Shown: in pieces, positions 21,093-27,817 of the stretch | How positions within the stretch are numbered: position 1 is the stretch's first letter | How the letters are laid out: each line of letters begins with the position of its first letter | IMG/VR virus record: IMGVR_UViG_3300044645_001385 | Span: 1 to 32,501 of that record | Origin: a virus | DNA length: 32,501 nt | Reading direction: 5' to 3' (one strand) | Translations under genes and position numbers: made by a program | Notes under the pieces: model-generated | Database searches by the model: none | What the model was told of the DNA's origin: nothing | Seen by the model: the letters and a program-made list of their open reading frames with translations, nothing else

Positions 21093-22426
21093 GCGGCACC
21101 GCCTTTCGTGTTCATGTTCTCAACCTTGGCAATCCGCTCACCGATCCACCGCATGACGGGAACCGCCATCGAGTTGCCTAACGCCCGGTATCGCGGCCCG
21201 TCCGCGGCGGGCTTCTTCCGATACTCGACCATCGTGTAATCGTCGGGGAAGCCTTGGAGTCGCTCGCGCTCGCGGGGCGTGAGGCGGCGGACGGCCATTG
21301 CCTGCTGAATACCGCAGTAGCCTTGACCGGGCTTTCCGCCACCGCTTACCAGCGCGTGGGGCGGGTCAACGTAAGCGACCTCGCCACGCTGGTTCTCGCG
21401 GAACGCCACCACCGTCGTAGCCCGCGTGTCACCCTGGTCGAAGCAGCTCATCGTCGGACTGACCTCACCCGGCACCCATGTCTCGTCGTCGGTGGTGCTT
21501 TGGGCTCGCTTGGATTTGGTAAAGGCCACTGCCAACTGCCCGCCCCCGTTGGCATGGCTCCCGCTATGGCCCATAGTCCGCATCGTCGGGGCGACATCTT
21601 GCGACGCATCGCTTCCGCAATCTTTTGCGGTGAAGGCAACGGTCACCGCTGGCGGATTTCCGCCCCCGTCACTGCCAATCTTTAGCGGGGGCGAGAGGCC
21701 CGCAGGCGGGATGTTGTCGCATCGGCTTTCGTTGGAGTAGATGGCGTGCGGCTCTGCGACGAGGTTGTAGCACTCATCCCCGGCTGGGCCTCCGGTTCCC
21801 TTGGCCCATTTGCTGCTGACATTTCCAGCGATGCCTTCAGGGCTGGAGGTAATGCCTTGCCCCTTCGCTCCGCGCGTCGGAGGATTCCCGAACACGCTTT
21901 CGCGCTCAAATAGTACCGCTGCGGCACGTCGCCAGTCTCCAAGGTGGCCGACAACGAACACACGACGGCGACGCTGGGCGACTCCAAACCATTGAGCGTC
22001 AAGAATTCTGTAGGCGAACCCATACCCGAGTTGGCCCAACGCCCCGAGGAAGGTTCCAAAATCCCGTCCTTTGCCGCTACTGAGGACGCCCGGCACGTTT
22101 TCCCAAACGATCCATTTGGGCTGCATGACCGCAGCAAGCTGGACGAATCGGAGGGCCAGGTTGCCACGCGGATCAGCCAATCCGCCTCGAAGTCCTGCGA
22201 CCGAGAATGATTGGCATGGGGTGCCTCCGACCAGAAGTTCAACTGGCGCATCTAGCATTTCCTCCGTGATAGCCGTCATGTCCCCGAGGTTGCGGAATCC
22301 GTAGTGGTGTTCAACCACCGCAGCCGGAAACGGTTCAATCTCGCTCGTCCACTGGCACTGCCAGCCGAGGGTTTGCCAAGCAACGTGAGCCGCACCGATG
22401 CCGTCACAAACGCTGGCATACCTCAT
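21089..22426 (-). CDS. dcm: DNA (cytosine-5) methyltransferase
   Basis: A 445-residue C5-MTase. Motif I is 'YASVCDGIGAAHVAW', motif IV 'GGTPCQSFSVAGLRGG' with catalytic Cys71, and motif VI 'WENVPGVLSS'. Motif VIII is 'WFGVAQRRRRVFVVG', and motifs IX/X are 'RRLTPRERERLQGFP' and 'YRALGNSMAVPVMRW'. The segment between motifs VIII and IX is long, repetitive in Gly/Ser/Thr and lower in GC, and would contain target recognition. The ATG at 22426 forms ATGA with the preceding gene. It probably protects phage DNA from host restriction. A second open frame is nested within its first half (see 21682-22251). Confidence 0.93.
   Translation of the reverse strand: MRYASVCDGIGAAHVAWQTLGWQCQWTSEIEPFPAAVVEHHYGFRNLGDMTAITEEMLDAPVELLVGGTPCQSFSVAGLRGGLADPRGNLALRFVQLAAVMQPKWIVWENVPGVLSSGKGRDFGTFLGALGQLGYGFAYRILDAQWFGVAQRRRRVFVVGHLGDWRRAAAVLFERESVFGNPPTRGAKGQGITSSPEGIAGNVSSKWAKGTGGPAGDECYNLVAEPHAIYSNESRCDNIPPAGLSPPLKIGSDGGGNPPAVTVAFTAKDCGSDASQDVAPTMRTMGHSGSHANGGGQLAVAFTKSKRAQSTTDDETWVPGEVSPTMSCFDQGDTRATTVVAFRENQRGEVAYVDPPHALVSGGGKPGQGYCGIQQAMAVRRLTPRERERLQGFPDDYTMVEYRKKPAADGPRYRALGNSMAVPVMRWIGERIAKVENMNTKGGAA
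21682..22251 (-). CDS. Candidate overprinted gene nested in dcm (known phage protein family, unknown function)
   Basis: A 189-codon frame on the same strand as dcm but in a different reading frame, wholly inside it (dcm residues ~59-248). Its product contains 'GKTCRASSVAAKDGILEPSS', 'GRWANSGMGSPTEFLTLNG', 'VCSLSATLETGDVPQRYYLS' and 'AKACSGILRRAERRGKALPP'. From memory this pattern recurs as a standalone phage protein ('CSLSDxLETGxVPQRYFLSxKACxGILRRAEKRGKxLPP'). The ATG is preceded by GGAGG at nine bases. Frame-neutral chance would not be expected to reproduce a known family. The risk is that database copies are themselves miscalled dcm shadows. Confidence 0.5.
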   Translation of the reverse strand: MRQLNFWSEAPHANHSRSQDFEADWLIRVATWPSDSSSLLRSCSPNGSFGKTCRASSVAAKDGILEPSSGRWANSGMGSPTEFLTLNGLESPSVAVVCSLSATLETGDVPQRYYLSAKACSGILRRAERRGKALPPALKASLEMSAANGPREPEAQPGMSATTSSQSRTPSTPTKADATTSRLRASRPR

Positions 22427-22680
22427 GCGGCACCGCCTTTCTGGGCGAGCAGTGCCTGGAGGTACTTCGCCATCCGGCGGTTCTCTTCTTCGAGCCGCTC
22501 GCACTTCGCCTCGAAGTGCTCGGCCCTCATCGCACACCGCGAGGCTCGGGCCGCGAGCCGTCGGATGTGGTGGTGGGCGAGCTCCAAGGTTCGGCGGGCA
22601 CCGTCGGAAAGATCGTCATCCCACGAGTGAGCCTCGCAGAGATTGGCAACCACCGAGGAGGCAAGGGGGCGGCGTTTCAT
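22423..22680 (-). CDS. Unknown coiled-coil protein (85 residues)
   Basis: ATG at 22680 overlaps the preceding stop (ATGA) and has GGAGGTGA at ideal spacing; it ends in ATGA with dcm. The product is helical: 'WDDDLSDGARRTLELAHHHI' then a coiled coil 'KCERLEEENRRMAKYLQALL'. The Glu/Arg-rich heptads recall the small protein at 24534-24719 ('LEAENERLREENRRLL'), so the two could be partners or diverged copies. Function unknown. Confidence 0.68.
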   Translation of the reverse strand: MKRRPLASSVVANLCEAHSWDDDLSDGARRTLELAHHHIRRLAARASRCAMRAEHFEAKCERLEEENRRMAKYLQALLAQKGGAA

Positions 22681-22913
22681 GCGTCACCTCCGATCGGCAC
22701 GATGCTGTTCGCACGACCAGGGGCACGCGTCACATATCCCCGCTTTTCGAGAGCGGCGAGGTGGCAGTAGGCGGCTGTCGGCGACGCCCACCCAAACGCT
22801 TCGCCGATCTCGCGAACGCCGATGCCGTAGCCTCGCTCCGCGTAGGTATTCGAGATCCAGCGGTAGACCGCTTTCTGCCGCTTTGTCAGCGGCGGACGTT
22901 CCATCGTCTTCAT
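22677..22913 (-). CDS. LexA-like winged-helix DNA-binding protein without protease domain
   Basis: A 78-residue protein. 'LTKRQKAVYRWISNTYAERG' and 'GVREIGEAFGWASPTAAYCH', then 'LAALEKRGYVTRAPGRANSI', follow the N-terminal winged-helix domain of LexA residue for residue in layout. The self-cleaving S24 peptidase domain is absent: the protein ends right after the wing. It would bind operators but could not be inactivated by RecA-stimulated self-cleavage. The start has AAGGAGGTGAC and ATGA overlaps on both sides. It could compete with host LexA or control a phage promoter; both are inference. Confidence 0.8.
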   Translation of the reverse strand: MKTMERPPLTKRQKAVYRWISNTYAERGYGIGVREIGEAFGWASPTAAYCHLAALEKRGYVTRAPGRANSIVPIGGDA

Positions 22914-23425
22914 GTCACCTCCTTGCGAAGAACTCGAACGGGCTCGATGTCGCCCGACTTTGTGATGCGGCCGAACTGGGTCTCTTGCCCCAGCAATCGC
23001 GACCGTGCGTAACTCAAAACCTTGAGGGCAGACAGCGAGTGCATCTGCGGAAGTTTGTGGAGCACCTTCGCCTCGACATCGCCGAAGTCGCCGGGCTCGC
23101 ACCCGTCGATCCACGCGACGAAATCCGCCGACAGCTTGCGGTCGAGATCGTCATCAATGCTGATCTGGAGCTTCGGGTCTGTCGGCTTGGTCGCTTTCAA
23201 CGCGTGACGCTTCGCCGAAGCCAGTTCCCGATACTCATCGAGCAGCCACTTGAGATGCACGAACGGGGTGTCGTGCTTCCGCTTGGCGTTGCGGATCGCG
23301 TCATAGAGCGTCGGCTGATCGAGCGGGGAGAGATCCTCCCGCACGAGCTTCGCCTCTTCGACGCTCCACTCGTGGCTGGGCCAGAGTTGGTTGATCGCGG
23401 TCTTGTTCTCATCCCACGTTCTCAC
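22910..23425 (-). CDS. Unknown protein next to the replication initiator
   Basis: A 171-residue protein starting with GTG at 23425 (AGGAGG upstream, GTGA overlap with the initiator gene). Visible segments are 'WPSHEWSVEEAKLVREDLSP', 'YDAIRNAKRKHDTPFVHLKW', 'DFVAWIDGCEPGDFGDVEAK' and a basic C-terminus. No Walker motif or zinc site is visible. Placement directly after the DUF1376 initiator is where phages often carry a helicase loader or second replication factor, but the sequence shows no loader motif. Function unknown. Confidence 0.7.
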   Translation of the reverse strand: MRTWDENKTAINQLWPSHEWSVEEAKLVREDLSPLDQPTLYDAIRNAKRKHDTPFVHLKWLLDEYRELASAKRHALKATKPTDPKLQISIDDDLDRKLSADFVAWIDGCEPGDFGDVEAKVLHKLPQMHSLSALKVLSYARSRLLGQETQFGRITKSGDIEPVRVLRKEVT

Positions 23426-24210
23426 AGGTTGCCTCCTGTCCGTTGCTTGGCCCGCCGTCCATCCTGCCGCTGCCTGTCAAACTCGCCCGCGAGGATGCGA
23501 TCCACGAACTCGAAGAACTTGGTCACAGCCAGCGGCGTCTCGAAGAACTCGCACCCCGGCAGACGCTCCAGGGCTGCGTATGCCCGCTGCTGCCAGCCGG
23601 GCGACGCGGCATAGTCCACAAACGCCGACGGGGCTATGAGGGGCTCCCAGCGGGCTGCACGGCCCGTCTGGTTCCAGACCGCGACGAACCGCTCCCACTC
23701 GTCGGCTGCCCAGCCAGGGTTCCGAAAATCGTCGCCGCAGGCGGTGTGTGTGTGTGTGTTTTCTTCTGGGGATGGAGATGGGGATGGGGATGGGGATGGG
23801 GATGGAGGCGATGTTTTTGCGATGCCGTTTGCGATCGCCTTGCGATCGCTTTGCGATCCGTTTGCGATCGCCTTGCGATCGCCCCACCGCTTTTCGTTGC
23901 CAATCCTGCCAGCCTCTGACCGGGCTGCCTGGAGTTCCGCCGCCCGAAGCCGGTGCTCCTCCATCCGGTGGTTTCGCCGCAGCCCGTCCCCTCCGAGGGG
24001 GAACTTCTCGACAAGCAGATCCCAGACCCGGCCGACGCCTGGGGAGACGAGCTCCAAGCGGCTGAGATCCGACGGCAGGCTCCCAGCATCCCACTGGATG
24101 ATGAGGAGCCGCATGTAGTGCCCGACCTCTTCCGCCGTCCACATGGCGGTGCTCGCGTAGAAGTCGCGACCGAAGAACGGGATGTAGTGGTCAACCGTCG
24201 CCCGTGCCAT
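23422..24210 (-). CDS. DUF1376-type replication initiator-like protein
   Basis: A 262-residue protein. The N-terminal 'DHYIPFFGRDFYASTAMWTA', then 'EEVGHYMRLLIIQWDAGSLP', is a DUF1376 domain, found in phage replication initiator or organiser proteins. The middle (residues ~110-155) is low complexity: two 11-residue repeats ('DRKAIANGSQS', 'DRKAIANGIAK'), then Ser-Pro repeats and Thr-His repeats. The C-terminal domain ('WAADEWERFVAVWNQTGRAA', 'FFEFVDRILAGEFDRQRQ') is conserved-looking. The linker DNA is a set of iterons and simple repeats, suggesting that the origin lies inside the gene as in lambda O. The start at 24210 is chosen for AGGAG; an ATG at 24234 is also possible. Confidence 0.8.
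   Translation of the reverse strand: MARATVDHYIPFFGRDFYASTAMWTAEEVGHYMRLLIIQWDAGSLPSDLSRLELVSPGVGRVWDLLVEKFPLGGDGLRRNHRMEEHRLRAAELQAARSEAGRIGNEKRWGDRKAIANGSQSDRKAIANGIAKTSPPSPSPSPSPSPSPEENTHTHTACGDDFRNPGWAADEWERFVAVWNQTGRAARWEPLIAPSAFVDYAASPGWQQRAYAALERLPGCEFFETPLAVTKFFEFVDRILAGEFDRQRQDGRRAKQRTGGNL
23744..23759. repeat. (GT)8 dinucleotide tract beside the iterons
   Basis: Sixteen bases of alternating G and T on the plus strand, encoding the Thr-His repeat of the initiator. Alternating purine-pyrimidine tracts can unwind or form Z-DNA. It forms the left end of the repeat cluster ending at 23882. Confidence 0.9.
23780..23801 (+). repeat. Four G4 tracts: G-quadruplex motif
   Basis: Plus strand carries GGGG at 23780-23783, 23786-23789, 23792-23795 and 23798-23801, each separated by AT, with another GGGG at 23768-23771. 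This matches a stable four-tetrad quadruplex pattern with 2-nt loops. In the minus-strand gene it encodes Ser-Pro repeats. Confidence 0.88.
23829..23882. repeat. Five 11-bp iterons with GCGATCGC palindromes: putative replication origin
   Basis: TTGCGATCGC starts at 23829, 23840, 23851 (variant ending CCG), 23862 and 23873, an exact 11-bp period close to one helical turn. A degenerate copy lies just before (23817). The array sits in the linker of the initiator gene, next to the G-quadruplex and GT tracts. Iterons inside an initiator gene are the lambdoid origin layout; origin function is inferred. Confidence 0.75.
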
Positions 24211-24243
24211 CCGTTGGCTCCTGTTCGTATTCATTCCTGACGA

Positions 24244-24537
24244 TCAACCCCGCAACGCCCACTTCACCGCCCGCCGTCCGCTAGCGGTCTTCCCTTCGCC
24301 CGCCTGCACGATCATTCCTTTCTCCACAAGCTCGCCCCGCCTGGGCCGCTGGGTGCTCGGCGACATCGGGATACCGAGTTGCATCTGCTCATCGGTCGCC
24401 CCTTCGGGGTGATCGGCGAGGTAGTCGAGTACCTTCCTGTGGCACGCGTTGATGGTGGTCGGCGTGAGCGACTCGGCAGCGGCCCGGCTGGTGCGGCTGT
24501 GCCGCTGGAAAAGCGGCATATCGGCGAGCGTCTTCAT
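24244..24537 (-). CDS. Winged-helix DNA-binding protein (97 residues)
   Basis: ATG at 24537 with GGAGGAGA upstream and an ATGA overlap with the preceding gene. The product has an N-terminal tail 'MKTLADMPLFQRHSRTSRAA' and then a winged helix: 'ACHRKVLDYLADHPEGATDE', 'QMQLGIPMSPSTQRPRRGEL' and the wing 'GMIVQAGEGKTASGRRAVKW'. The 'S.sTq.pRr.eL...G.i' pattern is that of phage and host proteins that read a recognition helix before a short wing. Probable regulator or replication accessory, just upstream of the initiator gene. The long upstream continuation of this frame inside the PAPS-reductase gene is a shadow. Confidence 0.78.
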   Translation of the reverse strand: MKTLADMPLFQRHSRTSRAAAESLTPTTINACHRKVLDYLADHPEGATDEQMQLGIPMSPSTQRPRRGELVEKGMIVQAGEGKTASGRRAVKWALRG

Positions 24538-24719
24538 CGGGTCTCCTCCGAGAGCAGCCTCTTGTCTAGGTGTTCGTTGACATCGCGAAGGCACCGGCAG
24601 AGTGAGAGCAGTCGCCGGTTCTCTTCGCGGAGCCGTTCGTTCTCGGCCTCCAGCGACTCGGCGAGTTGCCGCAGATCGCGGGAGGGACGGGGCCGGAAAA
24701 GCGAGAGGAGCCAGTTCAT
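24534..24719 (-). CDS. Small coiled-coil protein (61 residues)
   Basis: ATGA overlaps both with the PAPS-reductase-like gene and with the winged-helix gene. The product has an aromatic N-terminus 'MNWLLSLFRPRPSRDLRQLA' and a long heptad helix 'LEAENERLREENRRLLSLCR'. The first residues could touch the membrane. Similar in style to the coiled-coil protein at 22423-22680. Function unknown. Confidence 0.64.
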   Translation of the reverse strand: MNWLLSLFRPRPSRDLRQLAESLEAENERLREENRRLLSLCRCLRDVNEHLDKRLLSEETR

Positions 24720-25993
24720 GCCACGGCCTCCGCGTCGAAGAGTCGCCGTTGCGCCCGCTCCTGCCGTTTCCGCTCTTGCTCTTGCCGCTTGGCTTCCGCA
24801 CGGCGAGCATCACGCAGCCGGATGTACGTTCCGTAGGCTTCCGACTTTGGCTGCGTCTGCCCGAGCCCCTTGCACCAGTAGTCGTTCCGCAGGAGCACCT
24901 TGCACATCCGCCGCCAAGACGGTGCCCAGCACTTCGACTCCAACTCGGGCGGTGCTTCTTCGGGGATGCCCGTGTAGCCCCGCTGGTGCCAGCCCCAGAT
25001 GAACTTCTTGAACCGGGCCGCGTAGTGGTCGCGAGTCTTCTTCGGCATGGTCTGCAACAAGAGGTTGCAGAACGACTTCCACGTATGCCCCTCGGGCTTC
25101 GTGATCTTGTGGTAGCCGTTGATGTTGCCTTTCTCTTCGATGTAGAGCGATCCGCTGTTCGCGCCGTTGACGCGGGCCACGAGCTTGAACCACGTCTGAG
25201 GCTCAAGAATGTGATACAGCCAGAGCCCGCGTCGCTGGTCATCGCCGAACGGCTGGCAGAGCCGTTGCTGCGAGAGCTTCACGCCCGCTTGATTCATGCG
25301 GTCGTAAATGTTGTTGTGCGGCTTGTCGGGATGCTTGGCGTGATACCGCCAAATATCCTCGGTCAGCCAATCGTAGATCGGGTAGACGTTGAACACGCGA
25401 TCCACGATGTTCGTTGTCCACCGCCGCCCGCCGAACGTCTTGCCTCGCTTCTCCCAGGTCGCAATCGCACAGTAGCGGTGCAGGCTTTCTTGCGCCCGAA
25501 TGCCGATAAACCCGGCAGTGAGCTCGCCTTGCCCGTACCACTCGCCGAATAGAACGATAAACTCCTCGAACTCCATGCCAGCCACGGCAAACGGGTAGTC
25601 GCGTTCTGTCCTGCAAGCCATCGGCTTGTCGCGAACCCATGCCTCCCGCTTCGTCTCATCCCAGCACGTCCACCTGGGCTCGTAGTTCGTCACCGCGTTA
25701 CGAAGCAGCATCGGCATACAGATCCAATGCGGGTCGATGTTGTCGCGGTAGAGGTGGAACATCTCATCTATGTGGGCAATCGTGTCGGCGTACTGAGCCT
25801 CGAAGTCGATGAACATCACCGCGACCTTGCGACCCCGCTTGATGGCCTCCTCCATCACGAGGTGCATCATCACGCTCGAATCCTTGCCGCCGCTGAACGC
25901 GACGTAGATTCGAGGGAAGTTGTCGAAGGTCTCGGCGATGCGTCGCCTTGCGGCCGTCAGCACGTCGATGTCGCTGAATCTCTTGACGCCCAT
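24716..25993 (-). CDS. PAPS-reductase-family (IbrA-like, DUF3440) protein
   Basis: A 425-residue protein with the PP-loop 'YVAFSGGKDSSVMMHLVM' (residues 30-47) that binds an adenylated substrate in PAPS reductases, DndC and related enzymes. 'VAVMFIDFEAQYADTIAHID', 'WDETKREAWVRDKP' and 'GFIGIRAQESLHRY' follow. The C-terminal half ('HKITKPEGHTWKSFCNLLLQ', 'RFKKFIWGWHQRGYTGIPEE') matches DUF3440 of IbrA, a prophage-linked regulator of E. coli. The TAATG junction couples it to the ParB-like gene, the same pairing as ibrB-ibrA. No Fe-S Cys pattern of classical PAPS reductase is obvious. Reaction unknown; roles in gene control or DNA modification/anti-defence have support only by analogy. Confidence 0.88.
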   Translation of the reverse strand: MGVKRFSDIDVLTAARRRIAETFDNFPRIYVAFSGGKDSSVMMHLVMEEAIKRGRKVAVMFIDFEAQYADTIAHIDEMFHLYRDNIDPHWICMPMLLRNAVTNYEPRWTCWDETKREAWVRDKPMACRTERDYPFAVAGMEFEEFIVLFGEWYGQGELTAGFIGIRAQESLHRYCAIATWEKRGKTFGGRRWTTNIVDRVFNVYPIYDWLTEDIWRYHAKHPDKPHNNIYDRMNQAGVKLSQQRLCQPFGDDQRRGLWLYHILEPQTWFKLVARVNGANSGSLYIEEKGNINGYHKITKPEGHTWKSFCNLLLQTMPKKTRDHYAARFKKFIWGWHQRGYTGIPEEAPPELESKCWAPSWRRMCKVLLRNDYWCKGLGQTQPKSEAYGTYIRLRDARRAEAKRQEQERKRQERAQRRLFDAEAVA

Positions 25994-27132
25994 TAGTAAA
26001 TCTCCATCTCGCGGTCGGGAGCGGCGGTGCTCATGTCCACCGGCTTGCGACCATTTGCTTTTAGCCACTTGTTCAGAGCCGCCAGGGCCGCAGCATTCGC
26101 TGCTTCTTGCTGGTCGCTGGTCAGCAGGTAGAAGCCGCCGCGATAGGTCGCAGGGATGCCGATGGCGTAGCACGCCGCCGCTTGCCCCAGCCATGCAATG
26201 CGGTTCATGGCAGCGTTGGTCAGGTAGTGCTCACACGAGTTCTTCCACTTCGTGATGACGCCTCGCAACGCTTTCTTGAACGCAGGGATGTCGGCCAGGA
26301 GATCCCGCATTGCGGCTTCGCATTCCGCTTTGTTCATGCCTTCCTTGGTGGTGGCGTAGAACCCTGCCTTGTGGCACTCCCACTTGTCGTAGGTATGGAA
26401 GATGCGACCTTCGTCGGACGTGTTGACAGTGCGAAAGCCAGCGGTCTCGTCTTCCCCGTAGCTCTGAACATCGTCGGTCAGTTCGGCGAAGTCGGCCTCA
26501 GTGACCGAGCCTTCAACGTCCCACGATTTTGAGAACTCTTGATCGGTGAATAGTTCCGCTAGTCCGCTGATCTGGCAGAGCCGCAGGATCTCGTCTTGAT
26601 CCATGCCGAGCTCGCGGCCGATCTTTTCGTCTGCCCAGTTGCGACGCTTCAGCTCGATCACGATGTCGCTCATCGCCGACACCGCGTGCTTGCCGCGAGC
26701 CCGGTTGTGCCGGATCGTCGAAGCGATGCGGTCGCCGCGATCCTGTCGCTCGGTGTTGATGATCGTGAGGGGAAGGTAGCCGCGAATCCGCTGCCGAACC
26801 TCCATGCACTCGCGGCCTACGCGGTTGCGGTGGAATCCGTCTACGACTTCGTGGACGTATTCACGCTTCCACGAGACGATCGGCTGCGTGTATCCGTCTT
26901 CGAGGATGGACAACTTGAGCAGTTCCATCTCTGGCGGCGCGACGCTGTTCGGGTTGTAGTCGTTCGCCTGGATGTTCTCAGTGTGAATCCACTGAATGCA
27001 GTCCACAGGCTCCCGCTTGAACGGGCCTGCGTCGTGCATCATCCGCCGAGCGGCATTGAGTTCCTCGACTTGCTGGGCAAGTGGCAGTCGCTCTAACTGC
27101 TTGCACCAATCGGCAATGAAATCAAGCATCAT
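25993..27132 (-). CDS. ParB/sulfiredoxin-like (IbrB-like) protein
   Basis: A 379-residue protein with a ParB N-terminal fold: 'NIQANDYNPNSVAPPEMELL', 'LSILEDGYTQPIVSWKREYV' and 'EVVDGFHRNRVG', the ParB-type GxxR-like nucleotide loop. An HTH-like region 'DIVIELKRRNWADEKIGREL', then 'GMDQDEILRLCQISGLAELF', follows. The long C-terminal domain ('TYDKWECHKAGFYATTKEGM', 'AWLGQAAACYAIGIPATYRG') is not part of plain ParB. The ATG at 27132 has GGAG upstream. No parA is nearby, so plasmid partition is unlikely. The partner is the PAPS-reductase-like protein. Confidence 0.88.
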   Translation of the reverse strand: MMLDFIADWCKQLERLPLAQQVEELNAARRMMHDAGPFKREPVDCIQWIHTENIQANDYNPNSVAPPEMELLKLSILEDGYTQPIVSWKREYVHEVVDGFHRNRVGRECMEVRQRIRGYLPLTIINTERQDRGDRIASTIRHNRARGKHAVSAMSDIVIELKRRNWADEKIGRELGMDQDEILRLCQISGLAELFTDQEFSKSWDVEGSVTEADFAELTDDVQSYGEDETAGFRTVNTSDEGRIFHTYDKWECHKAGFYATTKEGMNKAECEAAMRDLLADIPAFKKALRGVITKWKNSCEHYLTNAAMNRIAWLGQAAACYAIGIPATYRGGFYLLTSDQQEAANAAALAALNKWLKANGRKPVDMSTAAPDREMEIY

Positions 27133-27144
27133 GGGTTTGCTCCT

Positions 27145-27378
27145 TCAATCCCCTCTCCACCGCTTCGGCGGCACGTATCGCTCGGTCTCTGGGTTCTCTG
27201 CCCGCCACGCGGCGAACTTGATCGCCGCGAGCTCCCGCAACGCGTCGGCCACCTCGGGCACAAGTGCTGCGTAGTCGCAATCGCCTCGCTGCCGCTTCTC
27301 GGCTTCGATCGCCACGAGACGATCGGCCAGAGCCTTGAGCCGAACGATGGGCCTCGTGCCTAGGTAGGCGTCGCTCAT
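27145..27378 (-). CDS. Unknown 77-residue protein
   Basis: ATG at 27378 overlaps the preceding stop (ATGA). The product is helical and charged: 'IVRLKALADRLVAIEAEKRQ', then 'LVPEVADALRELAAIKFAAW', with a basic end 'YVPPKRWRGD'. No motif recognised. It lies directly before the ParB-like gene. Confidence 0.66.
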   Translation of the reverse strand: MSDAYLGTRPIVRLKALADRLVAIEAEKRQRGDCDYAALVPEVADALRELAAIKFAAWRAENPETERYVPPKRWRGD

Positions 27379-27653
27379 GCAGGCACCGCCTTCGACGCGT
27401 CTGCCATGTCGCGGCAGTCCTGGGCACGATCCCGCAGGCCGCACGCGATGCTGTCGATGCTGATGGATGCCATGCTCCACGCAGATGACTCGCTATCGCT
27501 CCACTCGGCACCGTGGTGCGTCATATGCCCGCCGGGCATCTCCACCCACCACTGCCCGGCGATCGCTCGCAGGGTGCCGCTCTGGATCGTGATGCTCACG
27601 TACTTCGGGTGTGCCGAACCGACTTGCAAAATCGCTCGATAGACCGTCTTCAT
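27375..27653 (-). CDS. Unknown 92-residue protein
   Basis: Start at 27653 with GAGGGA about nine bases upstream; ends in ATGA with the next gene. The N-terminal part looks beta-rich ('KTVYRAILQVGSAHPKYVSI', 'GTLRAIAGQWWVEMPGGHMT') and the C-terminal part helical ('IACGLRDRAQDCRDMADASK'). No domain recognised. The 164 bases upstream of it (27654-27817) hold no supported gene. Confidence 0.64.
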   Translation of the reverse strand: MKTVYRAILQVGSAHPKYVSITIQSGTLRAIAGQWWVEMPGGHMTHHGAEWSDSESSAWSMASISIDSIACGLRDRAQDCRDMADASKAVPA

Positions 27654-27817
27654 GCTTCGTCCCTCGGGGTGTATTGGCGGCGTAACGTGCCGCATCCGGT
27701 CGAGTCACTCGCGAGCAAGGGAGGTATGAGCCTCGACTGCACCGATACATCGCCTCTGCGTGCGTGGCGGCGGATGTGGCTTGGCAGCCACCAGGGCAAC
27801 CGCGTGCCGCTGTACTG

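Noticed and set aside
23829-23882. GCGATCGC repeats as cyanobacterial HIP1 elements
   Set aside because: HIP1 is dispersed over whole cyanobacterial genomes. Here the octamer is clustered in one tandem array at an 11-bp period, and I did not notice it scattered through the rest of the window.
23744-23882. CRISPR array
   Set aside because: Units are 11 bp or shorter with no unique spacers, and the tract is coding. No other regular repeat-spacer pattern is present in the window.
24538-25242. Long upstream extension of the winged-helix gene's frame into the PAPS-reductase-like gene
   Set aside because: The extension is Ser/Arg/Pro-rich shadow sequence of a clear gene. The ribosome site and ATGA overlap place the start at 24537.
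25993-27132. Plasmid-type partition system (ParB)
   Set aside because: No ParA ATPase or centromere-like repeats lie nearby, and the long extra C-terminal domain and PAPS-reductase-like partner match IbrB instead.
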